From: Belliella filtrata
GTDB lineage: Bacteria > Bacteroidota > Bacteroidia > Cytophagales > Cyclobacteriaceae
Assembly (NCBI RefSeq): GCF_022549775.1
Contig: NZ_JAKZGP010000025.1
Location: 1-62,355, forward strand
Direction: 5' to 3'
Length of the DNA stretch: 62,355 bases
Each line of letters begins with the position of its first letter. Position 1 is the first letter of the stretch. Made by a program: the position numbers and the translations under genes. Under the pieces are notes generated by a model. It ran no database searches. It was given only the letters and a program-made list of their open reading frames with translations, and was not told the DNA's origin. Shown in pieces: positions 24,880 to 32,596 of the stretch.

Positions 24880-24921
24880 TTGAACACTGTTCAATTCAAG
24901 CAATACTTGAACTTTGTTCAA
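24880..24921. repeat. duplicated TTGAAC-N3-GTTCAA palindrome
   Basis: TTGAAC-ACT-GTTCAA at 24880-24894 and TTGAAC-TTT-GTTCAA at 24907-24921, with centres 27 bases apart. The second lies inside a perfect 15-bp hairpin with a TTT loop (24898-24912 pairs with 24916-24930). It resembles an operator pair about 167 bases upstream of the M14 gene, or a double transcript-end structure for mlaD. Confidence 0.6.
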
Positions 24922-25018
24922 GTATTGCTTTTTAATTATATCCTCATTTAAGTTTGTGGCTTCCTACCTCTCATTTGGTGCTCTTCTTTAGATTTGTGTC
25001 CTCACAAACCACCCAGAA

Positions 25019-25984
25019 TTAATTGTTGGCCCTATTCATTCTTTTGAAACCTCTTCTGAATGGCCAAGTGTACTCTAATGCCTCAAGACCTCTATTCAAG
25101 TTCATGGTTGAACTATCAATGTTTACCATTGTACTTTTAAGTGTATTGTTAAACTCCGCATCATTCAAAAGTGTCCCTACTGCATTGTCAGTACTGTTCA
25201 ATTTATTGGTAACCGCATTCAAGTTACTGGTCATCTCTTTTGCATTGTCTGCCGTTGACTGAAGGTCAACAATTGATTTTTGAAGATTTCCGTAGATTTC
25301 TTTATCTGTTAGCAAATCATGCACAAGATTTCCTTCTTGGTTAAGGTTTGCTGACAGCTTTGCAAGGTCGTTGGCCATTTGATTACTTTTTACTGCTGTT
25401 TTTTCTAAGCTAACCATCATGTTCCTAAAATTCATGGCCAATGTAGAATCTGTCAAAACAGCCCCGATGATACCTTCTCCCTCAGCAATTTTACCAGTCA
25501 AGACTTTAAGGTCATTTGTAATCGAAACAAGGTTGTTATTATTTTCCTGCAATGTTTCCATCATCTTATCTGTATCTAGTGGCATTTCTGACACTAACCT
25601 ATCTCCATTCTCTACCACTGGAGCTTGAGAGGTTCCACCATAGATTACAATGATTTTGTTCCCAATAAGACCATCTGAACTGATTGTGGCTTTGGAATCT
25701 TTTCTAATATAATCTTTTGACTTTGATTCAACATTCATTTCTATCTCTACTTGAGAGTCACCGTAGAAGTGAATTTTCTTTACTGTACCTATCTTCACAC
25801 CAGAAAACCACACATTATTCCCAGTCTGTAAACCAGCTACATCGTCAAACACTGCTTTTAAACTGATGCTCTTTACAAATTTCTTTTGCTGACCACCTAG
25901 CGTCATGATTCCAGCCACTAAGATGATGATTCCGATCAGTACAAATACACCGACCAAAACGGTTTTTTTATTATCGTTTCTCAT
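25019..25984 (-). CDS. mlaD: MlaD-family MCE protein, phospholipid transport
   Basis: 321 residues. One N-terminal membrane helix (about 8-27) anchors it. The MCE domain spans about residues 36-115 (AVFDDVAGLQTGNNVWFSGVKIGTVKKIHF, ATISSDGLIGNKIIVIYGG). A long helical C-terminal region (about 130-300) with heptad-like Asn/Leu repeats should form a tunnel or coiled coil, as in longer MCE proteins. It binds phospholipids in the periplasm and hands them to or from the MlaEF transporter. Last gene of mlaE-mlaF-mlaD; its ATG overlaps the mlaF stop by one base. No MlaB, MlaC or MlaA gene is adjacent, so the rest of the pathway lies elsewhere or is absent. Confidence 0.92.
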   Translation of the reverse strand: MRNDNKKTVLVGVFVLIGIIILVAGIMTLGGQQKKFVKSISLKAVFDDVAGLQTGNNVWFSGVKIGTVKKIHFYGDSQVEIEMNVESKSKDYIRKDSKATISSDGLIGNKIIVIYGGTSQAPVVENGDRLVSEMPLDTDKMMETLQENNNNLVSITNDLKVLTGKIAEGEGIIGAVLTDSTLAMNFRNMMVSLEKTAVKSNQMANDLAKLSANLNQEGNLVHDLLTDKEIYGNLQKSIVDLQSTADNAKEMTSNLNAVTNKLNSTDNAVGTLLNDAEFNNTLKSTMVNIDSSTMNLNRGLEALEYTWPFRRGFKRMNRANN

Positions 25985-26742
25985 TATTGAATGAAATTAT
26001 AGTCATAAAATGATTTTATCCTTGGGTTTGTAGCTTGCGCAAATACTTCTTCAAACGGGCCTACGGCTTGAAATTGTCCATCGATCAATACCGCCATCCT
26101 ATCTCCTGTGACTTTGGCGCATGTAAGATCATGGGTGATCACAATAGATGAAGTGTTATACTCTTCTTTGACTTGATTGATCAGGTTATTGATATCTATA
26201 CAAGTCGTAGGGTCCAATCCCGCTGTAGGTTCATCGTACAGCATGATCTCTGGTTCCAAAATCAAAGTTCTAGCTATTCCAATCCTCTTCTTTTGCCCAC
26301 CAGAAAGCTCTGCAGGCATTTGATTGATAGTCTTCGGCAAACCTACAGAATCCAGTAAACCTTCTACTTTTTTATTGATTTCTTTCCTAGATAGGTTTTT
26401 TACATTACGAACTAGTGGAAACTCTAGGTTTTCACGGACTGTCATACTATCGTATAAGGCAGAAGCTTGAAATGCAAAACCTATTTTCAACCTCAACTTA
26501 TTCAATTCTTTCAATTTAAGGTTGTCGGTATTTTTCCCAAGAATGGTAATAGAACCTTCATCTTGCTTGAGAAGCCCAACCATAAGTTTGATCAAAACAG
26601 ATTTACCAGTACCAGACTTACCTAAAACAACCAGATTCTCACCTTTGTGCAGATCTAGATCAACTCCACGTAAGACGTGGTTTTCATCAAAGGATTTTTT
26701 CACTCCTCGGATTTCTACTACTTTTTCCTCTTCCCTATGCAT
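25984..26742 (-). CDS. mlaF: MlaF-type ABC transporter ATPase
   Basis: 252 residues with intact ABC motifs: Walker A GKSGTGKS at 41-48, signature LSGGQKKRIGIA at about 146-157, Walker B IMLYDEPTAGLDP at about 165-177 and the H-loop SIVITHDL. The length and the YDEPTAGLDPTTCIDINNLI pattern are those of MlaF/Ttg2A, which powers lipid exchange between the inner membrane and the periplasmic MCE protein. Its start overlaps the permease stop by eight bases and its stop overlaps mlaD by one, so the three are tightly coupled. Confidence 0.95.
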   Translation of the reverse strand: MHREEEKVVEIRGVKKSFDENHVLRGVDLDLHKGENLVVLGKSGTGKSVLIKLMVGLLKQDEGSITILGKNTDNLKLKELNKLRLKIGFAFQASALYDSMTVRENLEFPLVRNVKNLSRKEINKKVEGLLDSVGLPKTINQMPAELSGGQKKRIGIARTLILEPEIMLYDEPTAGLDPTTCIDINNLINQVKEEYNTSSIVITHDLTCAKVTGDRMAVLIDGQFQAVGPFEEVFAQATNPRIKSFYDYNFIQ

Positions 26743-27532
26743 ACCTGATTGCGTTTACAATTTGTAAGGCTAGAAGCTCCTCAATGAATATTAAGAACAT
26801 CGACATTACTACAGAAGCATTTGCTGCTTTACCTACTCCCTCTGTACCATTGGAAGAATTATATCCCTTATAACAACCTACGATACCTATGGTAAATCCA
26901 AAGACCAATGATTTGATCAAAGAAGAAAACACATCCAGGAACGAAATAGCCTCAAAAACCTGTACAAAGAAGGATGACAAGCTGACAAGTTCATTTTGAT
27001 TGACATTGATAAATGAACCTATCAATGCCACAAAATCGGTATATAGTACCAATATAGGGATCATTAAAGTAGTCGCAATGGTACGGCTAACGACAAGATA
27101 TTTGAAAGGATTGATAGCCGACACTTCCATAGCATCGATTTGCTCTGTCACCTTCATGGAGCCTATTTCAGCACCTATACTTGAGCCTACTTTACCAGCT
27201 GCAATAAGCGCTGTCACCAAAGGACCCATTGCCCTGATGATAGCAATTGAAATCAATGCAGGTAGCCATGAAGTGGCTCCAAACTCCGTCAAGGAAGGTC
27301 TCGATTGATTGGTAAAAACTATACCAACAATAAAGCCAGTCAATGAAATCAACGGTAGAGATCGATAGCCGATTTCATAACATTGCCTAAGGATCTCTTT
27401 AAACTCATAGGGTGGCAACCAGACCTCTTGAAAAAACCTTTTGACAAAGCGAAACGCATTTGCCAAACCGGTCAAAAACTTATCAAGTTTTTTCGTCAAT
27501 ACTGGCTTGTTCTTTTCAGATTGTTCTGACAT
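26735..27532 (-). CDS. mlaE: MlaE-family ABC permease
   Basis: 265 residues, with five or six hydrophobic segments from about residue 55 to 258. The conserved MlaE motifs are visible: LPLISLTGFIVGIVF, RAMGPLVTALIAAGKVGSSIGAEIGSMKVTEQIDAMEVSAINPFKYLVVSRT, and FGFTIGIVGCYKGYNSSNGTEGVGKAANASVVMSMFLIFIEE. The first 55 residues are a soluble, lysine-rich extension (MSEQSEKNKPVLTKKLDKFL). This is the inner-membrane permease of the retrograde or anterograde phospholipid transporter; it is the first gene of the mlaEFD operon. A receiver-domain gene ends 54 bases upstream on the same strand and may share the transcript. Confidence 0.94.
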   Translation of the reverse strand: MSEQSEKNKPVLTKKLDKFLTGLANAFRFVKRFFQEVWLPPYEFKEILRQCYEIGYRSLPLISLTGFIVGIVFTNQSRPSLTEFGATSWLPALISIAIIRAMGPLVTALIAAGKVGSSIGAEIGSMKVTEQIDAMEVSAINPFKYLVVSRTIATTLMIPILVLYTDFVALIGSFINVNQNELVSLSSFFVQVFEAISFLDVFSSLIKSLVFGFTIGIVGCYKGYNSSNGTEGVGKAANASVVMSMFLIFIEELLALQIVNAIRYA

Positions 27533-27586
27533 AAATTTTGCTTTCTAGATAACGAAAATCTTCAAAATGTTTTAATCTAAATTTTA

Positions 27587-27958
27587 CTATTCTAAGAGCG
27601 ATTTTATCGCTGAAATTTGCAATGGTTTTATTAAAAATCCCTTCACAGAACTGTAGGAATTACTCTTCTCAATATCCTCTGGATCCATTGACGAGCTCAG
27701 CATATAAGCTGGCATTTGAACCCCTCTATTTTCCAAACTTTCCAAAAACTCCCAACCACTCATTTCTGGCATATTGATATCCAACAACAAAAGGTCTGCT
27801 TCTCCACTCTTTAGCCATTCTAATGCCGAAAAAGGATTTTCGAAGAAAATAAGTTCCAAATCCGGGTTAATCCTTAGCATATTTTTTTTGTTTATCATAT
27901 GCTGAATTTTATCATCATCTACAAAAATGATCTTAGTTTTTATTTCATTCATTTTCAA
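27587..27958 (-). CDS. single-domain response regulator (CheY-like)
   Basis: 123 residues comprising only a receiver domain. The acidic pair is in IIFVDDDKIQH (Asp14-Asp16), the phosphoacceptor Asp60 in LLLLDINMPEMSG, the switch Ser89 in AYMLSSSMDPED, and Lys111 in FLIKPLQ. The sequence FVDDDKIQHMINKKNMLRINPDLELIFFENPFSALEWL resembles the group of receivers in Bacteroidota that act as stand-alone messengers, related to phytochrome-type Rcp1. There is no output domain and no histidine kinase nearby. It lies upstream of the mla operon on the same strand, which may be co-transcription only. Its partner kinase cannot be told from the sequence. Confidence 0.9.
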   Translation of the reverse strand: MKMNEIKTKIIFVDDDKIQHMINKKNMLRINPDLELIFFENPFSALEWLKSGEADLLLLDINMPEMSGWEFLESLENRGVQMPAYMLSSSMDPEDIEKSNSYSSVKGFLIKPLQISAIKSLLE

Positions 27959-28486
27959 AAATTTTATAGTTCGTATCTCTACCGTCGTAATTATTATATG
28001 GATGCTTCAATATAACAAAAACTAGGCTTAGTGTATCTTTCGCATTTATGAAATTAACTCAATAACAAAAATAAGGTTTTATTCCACCAATGAATTGAAT
28101 TTCAAACAAAATTCAATTTTAGTATTGTCTAATTTTTTTAGTTGAATCTAATTTAGACATGTCTAATATTACCATAAGCAACTTTTATTCAACAATTTAA
28201 ATAATTTCATGTAAATGATATTAGAATCTTATTTTCTTTGCAAAAAACTTAGAAATAGTAAATTCACGCTAAATTAAATCTTCCAAAATTTCTATAAATT
28301 AATTCTTTTTCACCCAATTCATTATTCCATTTCTAAGCTTATATATTGTGACTATTCCTGTAAATGACTATATCTTTTTCAATCCAGAAATACATAATTG
28401 TGACTTTGTCCCCTACCCTGTGTCTTGTAAAGTTCAGTTTATGAATCAAAAAATTTGGTTTATATTGGACATTCAAGTGTAAGAAA
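27959..28486. other. long AT-rich intergenic region between divergent genes
   Basis: 528 bases without a gene, separating the receiver gene (minus) and the DUF389 gene (plus). It shows a 14-bp perfect palindrome TTAGACATGTCTAA (28153-28166), a repeat of TGTCTAAT at 28126-28133 and 28160-28167, and a 10-bp inverted repeat AATTGAATTT (28093-28102) with its complement at 28109-28118. TATATTGG near 28462-28469, just before the DUF389 start, could be a weak -7. No small ORF with coding character is seen. Confidence 0.6.
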
Positions 28487-29869
28487 ATGGAACAAGAAAA
28501 TACCAAAAAACCTTTAAGGCTTAGAAATAAAATTTTACATCTTTTGCTTTTTTTCAGAGATCGATTTGATCTGCATGAAGGTAAAGAGGACGAGCTAGAG
28601 ACAATTGATTACATCAAAAAGAACATTGAATTCAAGGGAGCAAATCTTTGGATTTTGATCTTTGCCATCTTTGTAGCTTCTGTTGGATTGAATGTAAACT
28701 CCACTGCCGTCATCATAGGTGCCATGCTTATATCACCTCTGATGGGTCCGATTATGGGTATAGGAATGGCGGCAGGAATCAATGATTTTGAACTGCTCAA
28801 AAGGTCTCTTAAAAACCTTGGAATTGCTGTATTGATCAGTATCCTGACAAGCACATTTTACTTTGCTTTCACCCCACTCAACGACGCCCAATCTGAACTC
28901 TTAGCCAGAACAGAACCGAGCATCTGGGATGTACTGATTGCACTCTTTGGAGGACTTGCGGGGATCGTTGCTGGGTCTAGAAAAGAGAAATCAAATGCCA
29001 TACCTGGTGTAGCCATTGCGACAGCTTTGATGCCTCCGCTTTGTACGGCTGGTTATGGATTAGCCACAGGAAATTTACTCTATTTCTTTGGTGCTTTTTA
29101 CCTATTTTTTATAAACTCTGTATTCATCAGTCTTTCGACTTATTTGATTGTAAGGTTTATGAAATACCCCAAAAAGGAGTTTATGGATCCCACTAGGGAA
29201 AAGACAGTAAAGAGGTATATCACTATCTTTACAATCCTTACTATTGTACCTAGTGTATACTTAGCTTACAATATCGTTTCTAGGACAATTTGGGAGAAAA
29301 ATGCAAAGACTTTCATTCAAACAGAGTTAGATTTCCCCAGGGCTCAAATCATCGCCAGTACCCTAAATTATCGCCCTGATAGTAGTGGAATTGAAGTATC
29401 CTTCGTTGGTGAGCAAATATCTCCAGATGAAATTGAAAGATTGCAAAATAAACTTCAGGTATTCAGCCTTACTAAGACTTACCTCAGAATAAAGCAAAGT
29501 GGTGACGGTACACCTGACCTGAACATGCTGCGTTCTGATGTGCTAAAAGATCTCTATGAAAGAAATGAATCTTTGATACAGAGTAAGGATCAAAAGATAG
29601 CTTTCCTTGAAAGTGAACTCTCTCAATATGCATCGACTAGCAAGCAAGTGATGGATTTGGGTAGGGAGGCAAAAGTAAACCACCCTAACTTAGTATCATT
29701 CTCAATGAACAGAGCCGTGATTGCCAATATCCAAGAAGAAAAACAAGACACCCTTCTGATGGCCTATGCACAATTCAAACAAAGACCAAATACACAAGAA
29801 CTGAACAAGTTTGAAGAATGGCTCAAAGTCAGAACCAAGGCAGATACTGTAGCACTAATTATAAATTAA
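28487..29869 (+). CDS. DUF389-family membrane protein
   Basis: 460 residues. The N-terminal DUF389 core (about 45-225) has five or six hydrophobic segments and the family landmarks VASVGLNVNSTAVIIGAMLISPLMGPIMGIGMA, ALFGGLAGIVAGSRKEKSNAIPGVAIATALMPPLCTAGYGLA and SVFISLSTYLIVRF. A further membrane helix follows at about 243-262. The C-terminal 190 residues are soluble, with alternating beta and helical character and a coiled coil near 350-385. TIGR00341-type homologues are widespread, but no function is firmly established; a channel or transporter role has been proposed in the literature in general terms. Monocistronic, with a perfect palindromic terminator about 220 bases beyond the stop. Confidence 0.9.
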   Translation: MEQENTKKPLRLRNKILHLLLFFRDRFDLHEGKEDELETIDYIKKNIEFKGANLWILIFAIFVASVGLNVNSTAVIIGAMLISPLMGPIMGIGMAAGINDFELLKRSLKNLGIAVLISILTSTFYFAFTPLNDAQSELLARTEPSIWDVLIALFGGLAGIVAGSRKEKSNAIPGVAIATALMPPLCTAGYGLATGNLLYFFGAFYLFFINSVFISLSTYLIVRFMKYPKKEFMDPTREKTVKRYITIFTILTIVPSVYLAYNIVSRTIWEKNAKTFIQTELDFPRAQIIASTLNYRPDSSGIEVSFVGEQISPDEIERLQNKLQVFSLTKTYLRIKQSGDGTPDLNMLRSDVLKDLYERNESLIQSKDQKIAFLESELSQYASTSKQVMDLGREAKVNHPNLVSFSMNRAVIANIQEEKQDTLLMAYAQFKQRPNTQELNKFEEWLKVRTKADTVALIIN

Positions 29870-30351
29870 TGATAGGTTTTCTACACCTTACCTTCTTCAA
29901 GCAAACCTCTGAAGATTAGCTTGGCATATACTAATCCTTTGTCATCACTAAGGTTCATTTTCTAATGAAACAAAAATTGAACATTAGTCAACCGGCGGAA
30001 TAAATTAGAGACCTCTTAATATTTAAGTTTGAGTAGTGAAATAATTTTTCAAATAAAAAATATTACAAAAAAGATATCTAATCAAAAAAAATACCCTGAT
30101 CAGGGTATTTTTTTTGCCAAACTCATACTATACCTTTGTCAAAGGTTATACATGTTTTGGGTTTCTTTTAAAAAAACTTTGTGAGGATAGTTAAAAATTA
30201 CTTTTTGAACCTCACCAAAATTCTCGACACTTTTTGAGGTACTAGGTTTACGGTTTCTGGTACCTCATTCTTTTTTTCTAACAAATTTTAAAGATCAATG
30301 GGCGAGAAAACAGTTTTTTAAGATAGAAATTTACTATGCTTCATAAATTAG
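29870..30351. other. intergenic region with palindromic terminator and two hairpins
   Basis: 482 bases between the convergent DUF389 and S24-regulator genes. Contents: the 32-bp palindrome at 30084-30115, a gtgagg/cctcac hairpin (30181-30186 with 30210-30215), and a tgaggtac/gtacctca hairpin (30235-30242 with 30260-30267). No open frame with coding character. Confidence 0.6.
30084..30115. terminator. 32-bp perfect palindrome, bidirectional terminator
   Basis: The core ATACCCTGATCAGGGTAT (30091-30108) is flanked by A7 on the left and T7 on the right, making a 32-base self-complementary unit with T-tracts on both strands. It lies between convergent genes. Confidence 0.85.
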
Positions 30352-31128
30352 TTACTTCTTTTTCATCTGAATGATATCTGCTTTTAGGTCAAGAATCATT
30401 TTGGACAGATCTTCATTTGTTACAGGTGCCGCTTTATCTTTTGGATTTGGAAAGTCAGTACTTATGAAAGCTTTAGCTTCCCATATTTCAAGTACATCCT
30501 CTCCCTTTATCTCATAGGGCTTATAATGTTCGTTGTCTGATACTAAAAAAAGCTTCCCATTTTCCTCCAAATAATTAAAAACACGCTTGTAGACGACCCC
30601 TTCGGTGATAGTTACTAATATATATGTCTTTCCGCTTTTGATGTCCCTGAGATGCTCCAAATAGCTTCCTATGATCAAAGTTCCAGAAACCAAGGGAAGC
30701 ATACTATCACCCGCTATCTCAAATGCCCTATATGTCAAATGTGAAGAAAGATTCGGTAACTTTATGTGAGGCAATGACTCCATGTATTCTTGATCTGCAA
30801 ATCCATTCAAATAACCTGCTGAAGCCTTTTGACCAACCATTGTAATTTGCTCATTGTCATGCGCATCGACAGCTATTGTGAGCACTTTTGTTTGGGAGGG
30901 CTGAAGTACTCTCCTACCCAATTCTTGAATATCATGGTGTAAAAGCTCATCCAGTGAAATAGAAAATATTTCAGAAATTCTATTCAAAGCCAAAAGCTTA
31001 GGTTCTGACCTGCCATCTTCATATGCAGAAATCATCGTACGCTGAACCCCAAGCTGGTCTGCTAGATCAGTTTGAGTCAAATTTCTAGAATTTCTCAAGA
31101 ACCTTATATTCTTTGATAACATTTTCAT
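30352..31128 (-). CDS. XRE-type HTH regulator with S24 (LexA/UmuD-like) peptidase domain
   Basis: 258 residues. Residues 6-60 form a helix-turn-helix (LRNSRNLTQTDLADQLGVQRTMISAYEDGRSEPKLLALNRISEIF). The S24 peptidase part (about 95-215) keeps the catalytic pair Ser142 in GDSMLP and Lys181 in GVVYKRVF, and an Ala104-Gly105 bond in QKASAGYLNGF matches the LexA/CI/UmuD self-cleavage site. A charged C-terminal tail (about 225-258) ends in MKKK. The architecture is of a CI/HdiR-like repressor removed by RecA-stimulated autocleavage, but the sequence shows no neighbouring DNA polymerase or prophage genes. Its start overlaps by four bases (ATGA) the stop of a small gene of unknown function. Palindromes upstream of the pair suggest autorepression. 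Confidence 0.88.
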   Translation of the reverse strand: MKMLSKNIRFLRNSRNLTQTDLADQLGVQRTMISAYEDGRSEPKLLALNRISEIFSISLDELLHHDIQELGRRVLQPSQTKVLTIAVDAHDNEQITMVGQKASAGYLNGFADQEYMESLPHIKLPNLSSHLTYRAFEIAGDSMLPLVSGTLIIGSYLEHLRDIKSGKTYILVTITEGVVYKRVFNYLEENGKLFLVSDNEHYKPYEIKGEDVLEIWEAKAFISTDFPNPKDKAAPVTNEDLSKMILDLKADIIQMKKK

Positions 31129-31370
31129 GCTGAAAAAAGATAGAAGTTATGATCATCTTTGACAGGATTACTTAATGAAAAAGGATTACTCTTCCTACGA
31201 CGTTCCATTCTTGTTTTGATTTCTTCCATGATTTCCCCTACCGATTTTGGCTCGTTCATCAGTAGATATCCGTATTGAGGCTTGGCTTCATCTTCAATAA
31301 TGAATTTTACCTGACAATTTCCAGAAGCCAATGTTTTTTGAGTTAGGCTGATTTTAGTCTGATCTTCCAT
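31125..31370 (-). CDS. 81-residue unknown protein coupled to S24 regulator
   Basis: 81 residues: a short beta-rich N-terminus (TQKTLASGNCQVKFIIEDEAKPQYGYLLMNEPKSVGEIMEEIKTRMERRRKSN) followed by a polar tail (PFSLSNPVKDDHNFYLFSA). I do not recognise the family. Coding character is supported by translational coupling: its TGA stop overlaps the ATG of the S24 regulator by four bases. The basic segment TRMERRRKSN and acidic N-terminal half are compatible with a small protein that binds the regulator or DNA. It is the first gene of the two-gene unit, so it would be co-repressed by the regulator. Confidence 0.65.
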   Translation of the reverse strand: MEDQTKISLTQKTLASGNCQVKFIIEDEAKPQYGYLLMNEPKSVGEIMEEIKTRMERRRKSNPFSLSNPVKDDHNFYLFSA

Positions 31371-31405
31371 AGCTGCATGATTTTAACAGGAGCTAATATA
31401 AGAAA

Positions 31406-31479
31406 GTTATTTTAAATAACATGCATATGTTTATAAAACAAACATTAAGTTGACATAAACTGTCGCATTATAGCGCTAT
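31406..31479 (-). promoter_or_regulatory. putative operators of the S24-regulator operon
   Basis: GTTATTT-T-AAATAAC at 31406-31420 and the perfect palindrome ATAGCGCTAT at 31470-31479, 36 and 100 bases upstream of the operon start at 31370. Symmetry and position fit repressor binding sites. No experimental consensus for this regulator is known to me. Confidence 0.4.
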
Positions 31480-31835
31480 TTACATGAAATAATCAAAATA
31501 TTCTTTTATTCATTACAAATGGATGAATAATTCAACTAAAGAAACCCTGATGATAAGCTTTTATGAAAGCAAGATCAAATGATTCTCACTTGGCTAGGGG
31601 AAGATCAATTTTTTATTCCTTAATTAAAAACACAGTAATGAATCACTTCTCAAGTACATAAGTAACTTATTAGTAATACTTTACCATACTCTCAATAAGT
31701 GTAAATTATTGAGATTTTATAGCTAAAAAATGAAATCATTCTAGGATTATTTAATTTTTATCACTCTGGAAATTAAAAAAAATACTTTTTTTGCAACTAA
31801 AGTTATATATAATAAGTATTTTAACTTAATCAATC

Positions 31836-31850
31836 TTGTTTAATTTAATT
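31836..31850. repeat. 15-bp direct repeat, left copy
   Basis: TTGTTTAATTTAATT occurs here and at 32558-32572, on either side of the outer-membrane protein gene. AT-rich, so chance cannot be excluded. Confidence 0.4.
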
Positions 31851-31857
31851 AAATACT

Positions 31858-32535
31858 ATGAAAAACAATTTTATCATATTCGCGCTCTGTTTATTCACTT
31901 CATTTTCATATGGTCAATCTGATGAAGACAGTGAAGAGTCAAGCAAGCGTTTTAATTACCTCGAAACAAAACATGAACTTGGGGTTGATATAAGGCCACT
32001 TTTTGAAGGTTCCTCGCCAAGTAGTTTGTTTTACAGAAAAAATTATATTGGTCGCGAAGGTAAAACTATGGGTTTTAGGCTTGGTGCTACTTTTATGAAC
32101 ACTTTTAATAATTCAGATATTGAATTTCAAGGCAACAGCTTCGAAAACTATAGAACTAGTAGCTTTGCGTTATCTATTGGTCTGGAAAGACAAAAATTTA
32201 TTTCTGACAAGTTCATAGCTTATGGTGGTATGGATGTATCTGGTGCTTTGAATCAGATAAGATATAACAGACAATCTGGGACAATATCGGGCAGTAACTC
32301 TACGAGCGCAAGTGAAAATGCTTTTGGAATAGGACTCGGCAACTTCTGGGGAATGAAATATCACTTTAATTCTAGGTTGAGTTTCTCTGCTGAAACTGGC
32401 TTTGATCTCTTTTATTTATCTTCTAGTGTAAAATATTCAGGTAATGTTGGAACTATTTCATCAGAGAAAGGGCCTGTGTTATGGGATTTTAATTACATCC
32501 CTCTCAAAGCTCTAAGAATATCTTATCATTTCTAA
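31858..32535 (+). CDS. outer-membrane beta-barrel protein, unknown function
   Basis: 225 residues. The signal peptide (1-19, MKNNFIIFALCLFTSFSYG) precedes a mature protein with alternating hydrophobic/polar strands and aromatic residues at strand ends, finishing in ALRISYHF, the terminal-phenylalanine signature of outer-membrane barrels. Strands such as KTMGFRLGATFMNTF, SFALSIGLERQKF and RLSFSAETGFDLFYL suggest eight to ten strands. No named family is recognised; it looks like the OMP_b-brl type common in Bacteroidota. The gene has no same-strand neighbours and is flanked by 15-bp direct repeats. A long hairpin terminates it against convergent priA. Confidence 0.75.
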   Translation: MKNNFIIFALCLFTSFSYGQSDEDSEESSKRFNYLETKHELGVDIRPLFEGSSPSSLFYRKNYIGREGKTMGFRLGATFMNTFNNSDIEFQGNSFENYRTSSFALSIGLERQKFISDKFIAYGGMDVSGALNQIRYNRQSGTISGSNSTSASENAFGIGLGNFWGMKYHFNSRLSFSAETGFDLFYLSSSVKYSGNVGTISSEKGPVLWDFNYIPLKALRISYHF

Positions 32536-32548
32536 ATCAAATAATCAG

Positions 32549-32587
32549 ACTTGACTATTGTTTAATTTAATTGAACAGTAGTCAAGT
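32549..32587. terminator. 17-bp stem terminator between OMP gene and priA
   Basis: The arms at 32549-32565 and 32571-32587 pair over 17 positions with two G-U pairs and a five-base loop. It lies between convergent genes and is followed by TTTGTTTC on the plus strand. The right copy of the 15-bp repeat (32558-32572) is inside it. Confidence 0.75.
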
Positions 32588-32596
32588 TTGTTTCTC

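Larger units (their letters stand above)
24714..25018. other. intergenic region with three consecutive hairpins
   Basis: 305 bases between mlaD and the M14 gene, both on the minus strand. Hairpins lie at 24843-24864, 24879-24895 and 24898-24930. The remainder, between 24931 and 25018, shows nothing. Confidence 0.6.
31371..31857. other. AT-rich intergenic region with palindromes
   Basis: 487 bases between divergent genes. Palindromes: GTTATTT-T-AAATAAC (31406-31420) and ATAGCGCTAT (31470-31479), both within about 110 bases of the small-gene ATG, plus an inverted repeat TTATTCAT/ATGAATAA (31506-31513 with 31523-31530). The part near 31836-31850 is one copy of a 15-bp repeat (see below). No gene seen. 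Confidence 0.6.

Noticed and set aside
27959-28486. tRNA or small RNA gene in the long gap
   Set aside because: No cloverleaf, CCA end or TTCGA-type loop could be found by eye; nothing else supports an RNA gene.
30352-31128. prophage repressor marking an integrated phage
   Set aside because: No integrase, structural or lysis genes lie on either side, and neighbours are ordinary chromosomal genes.
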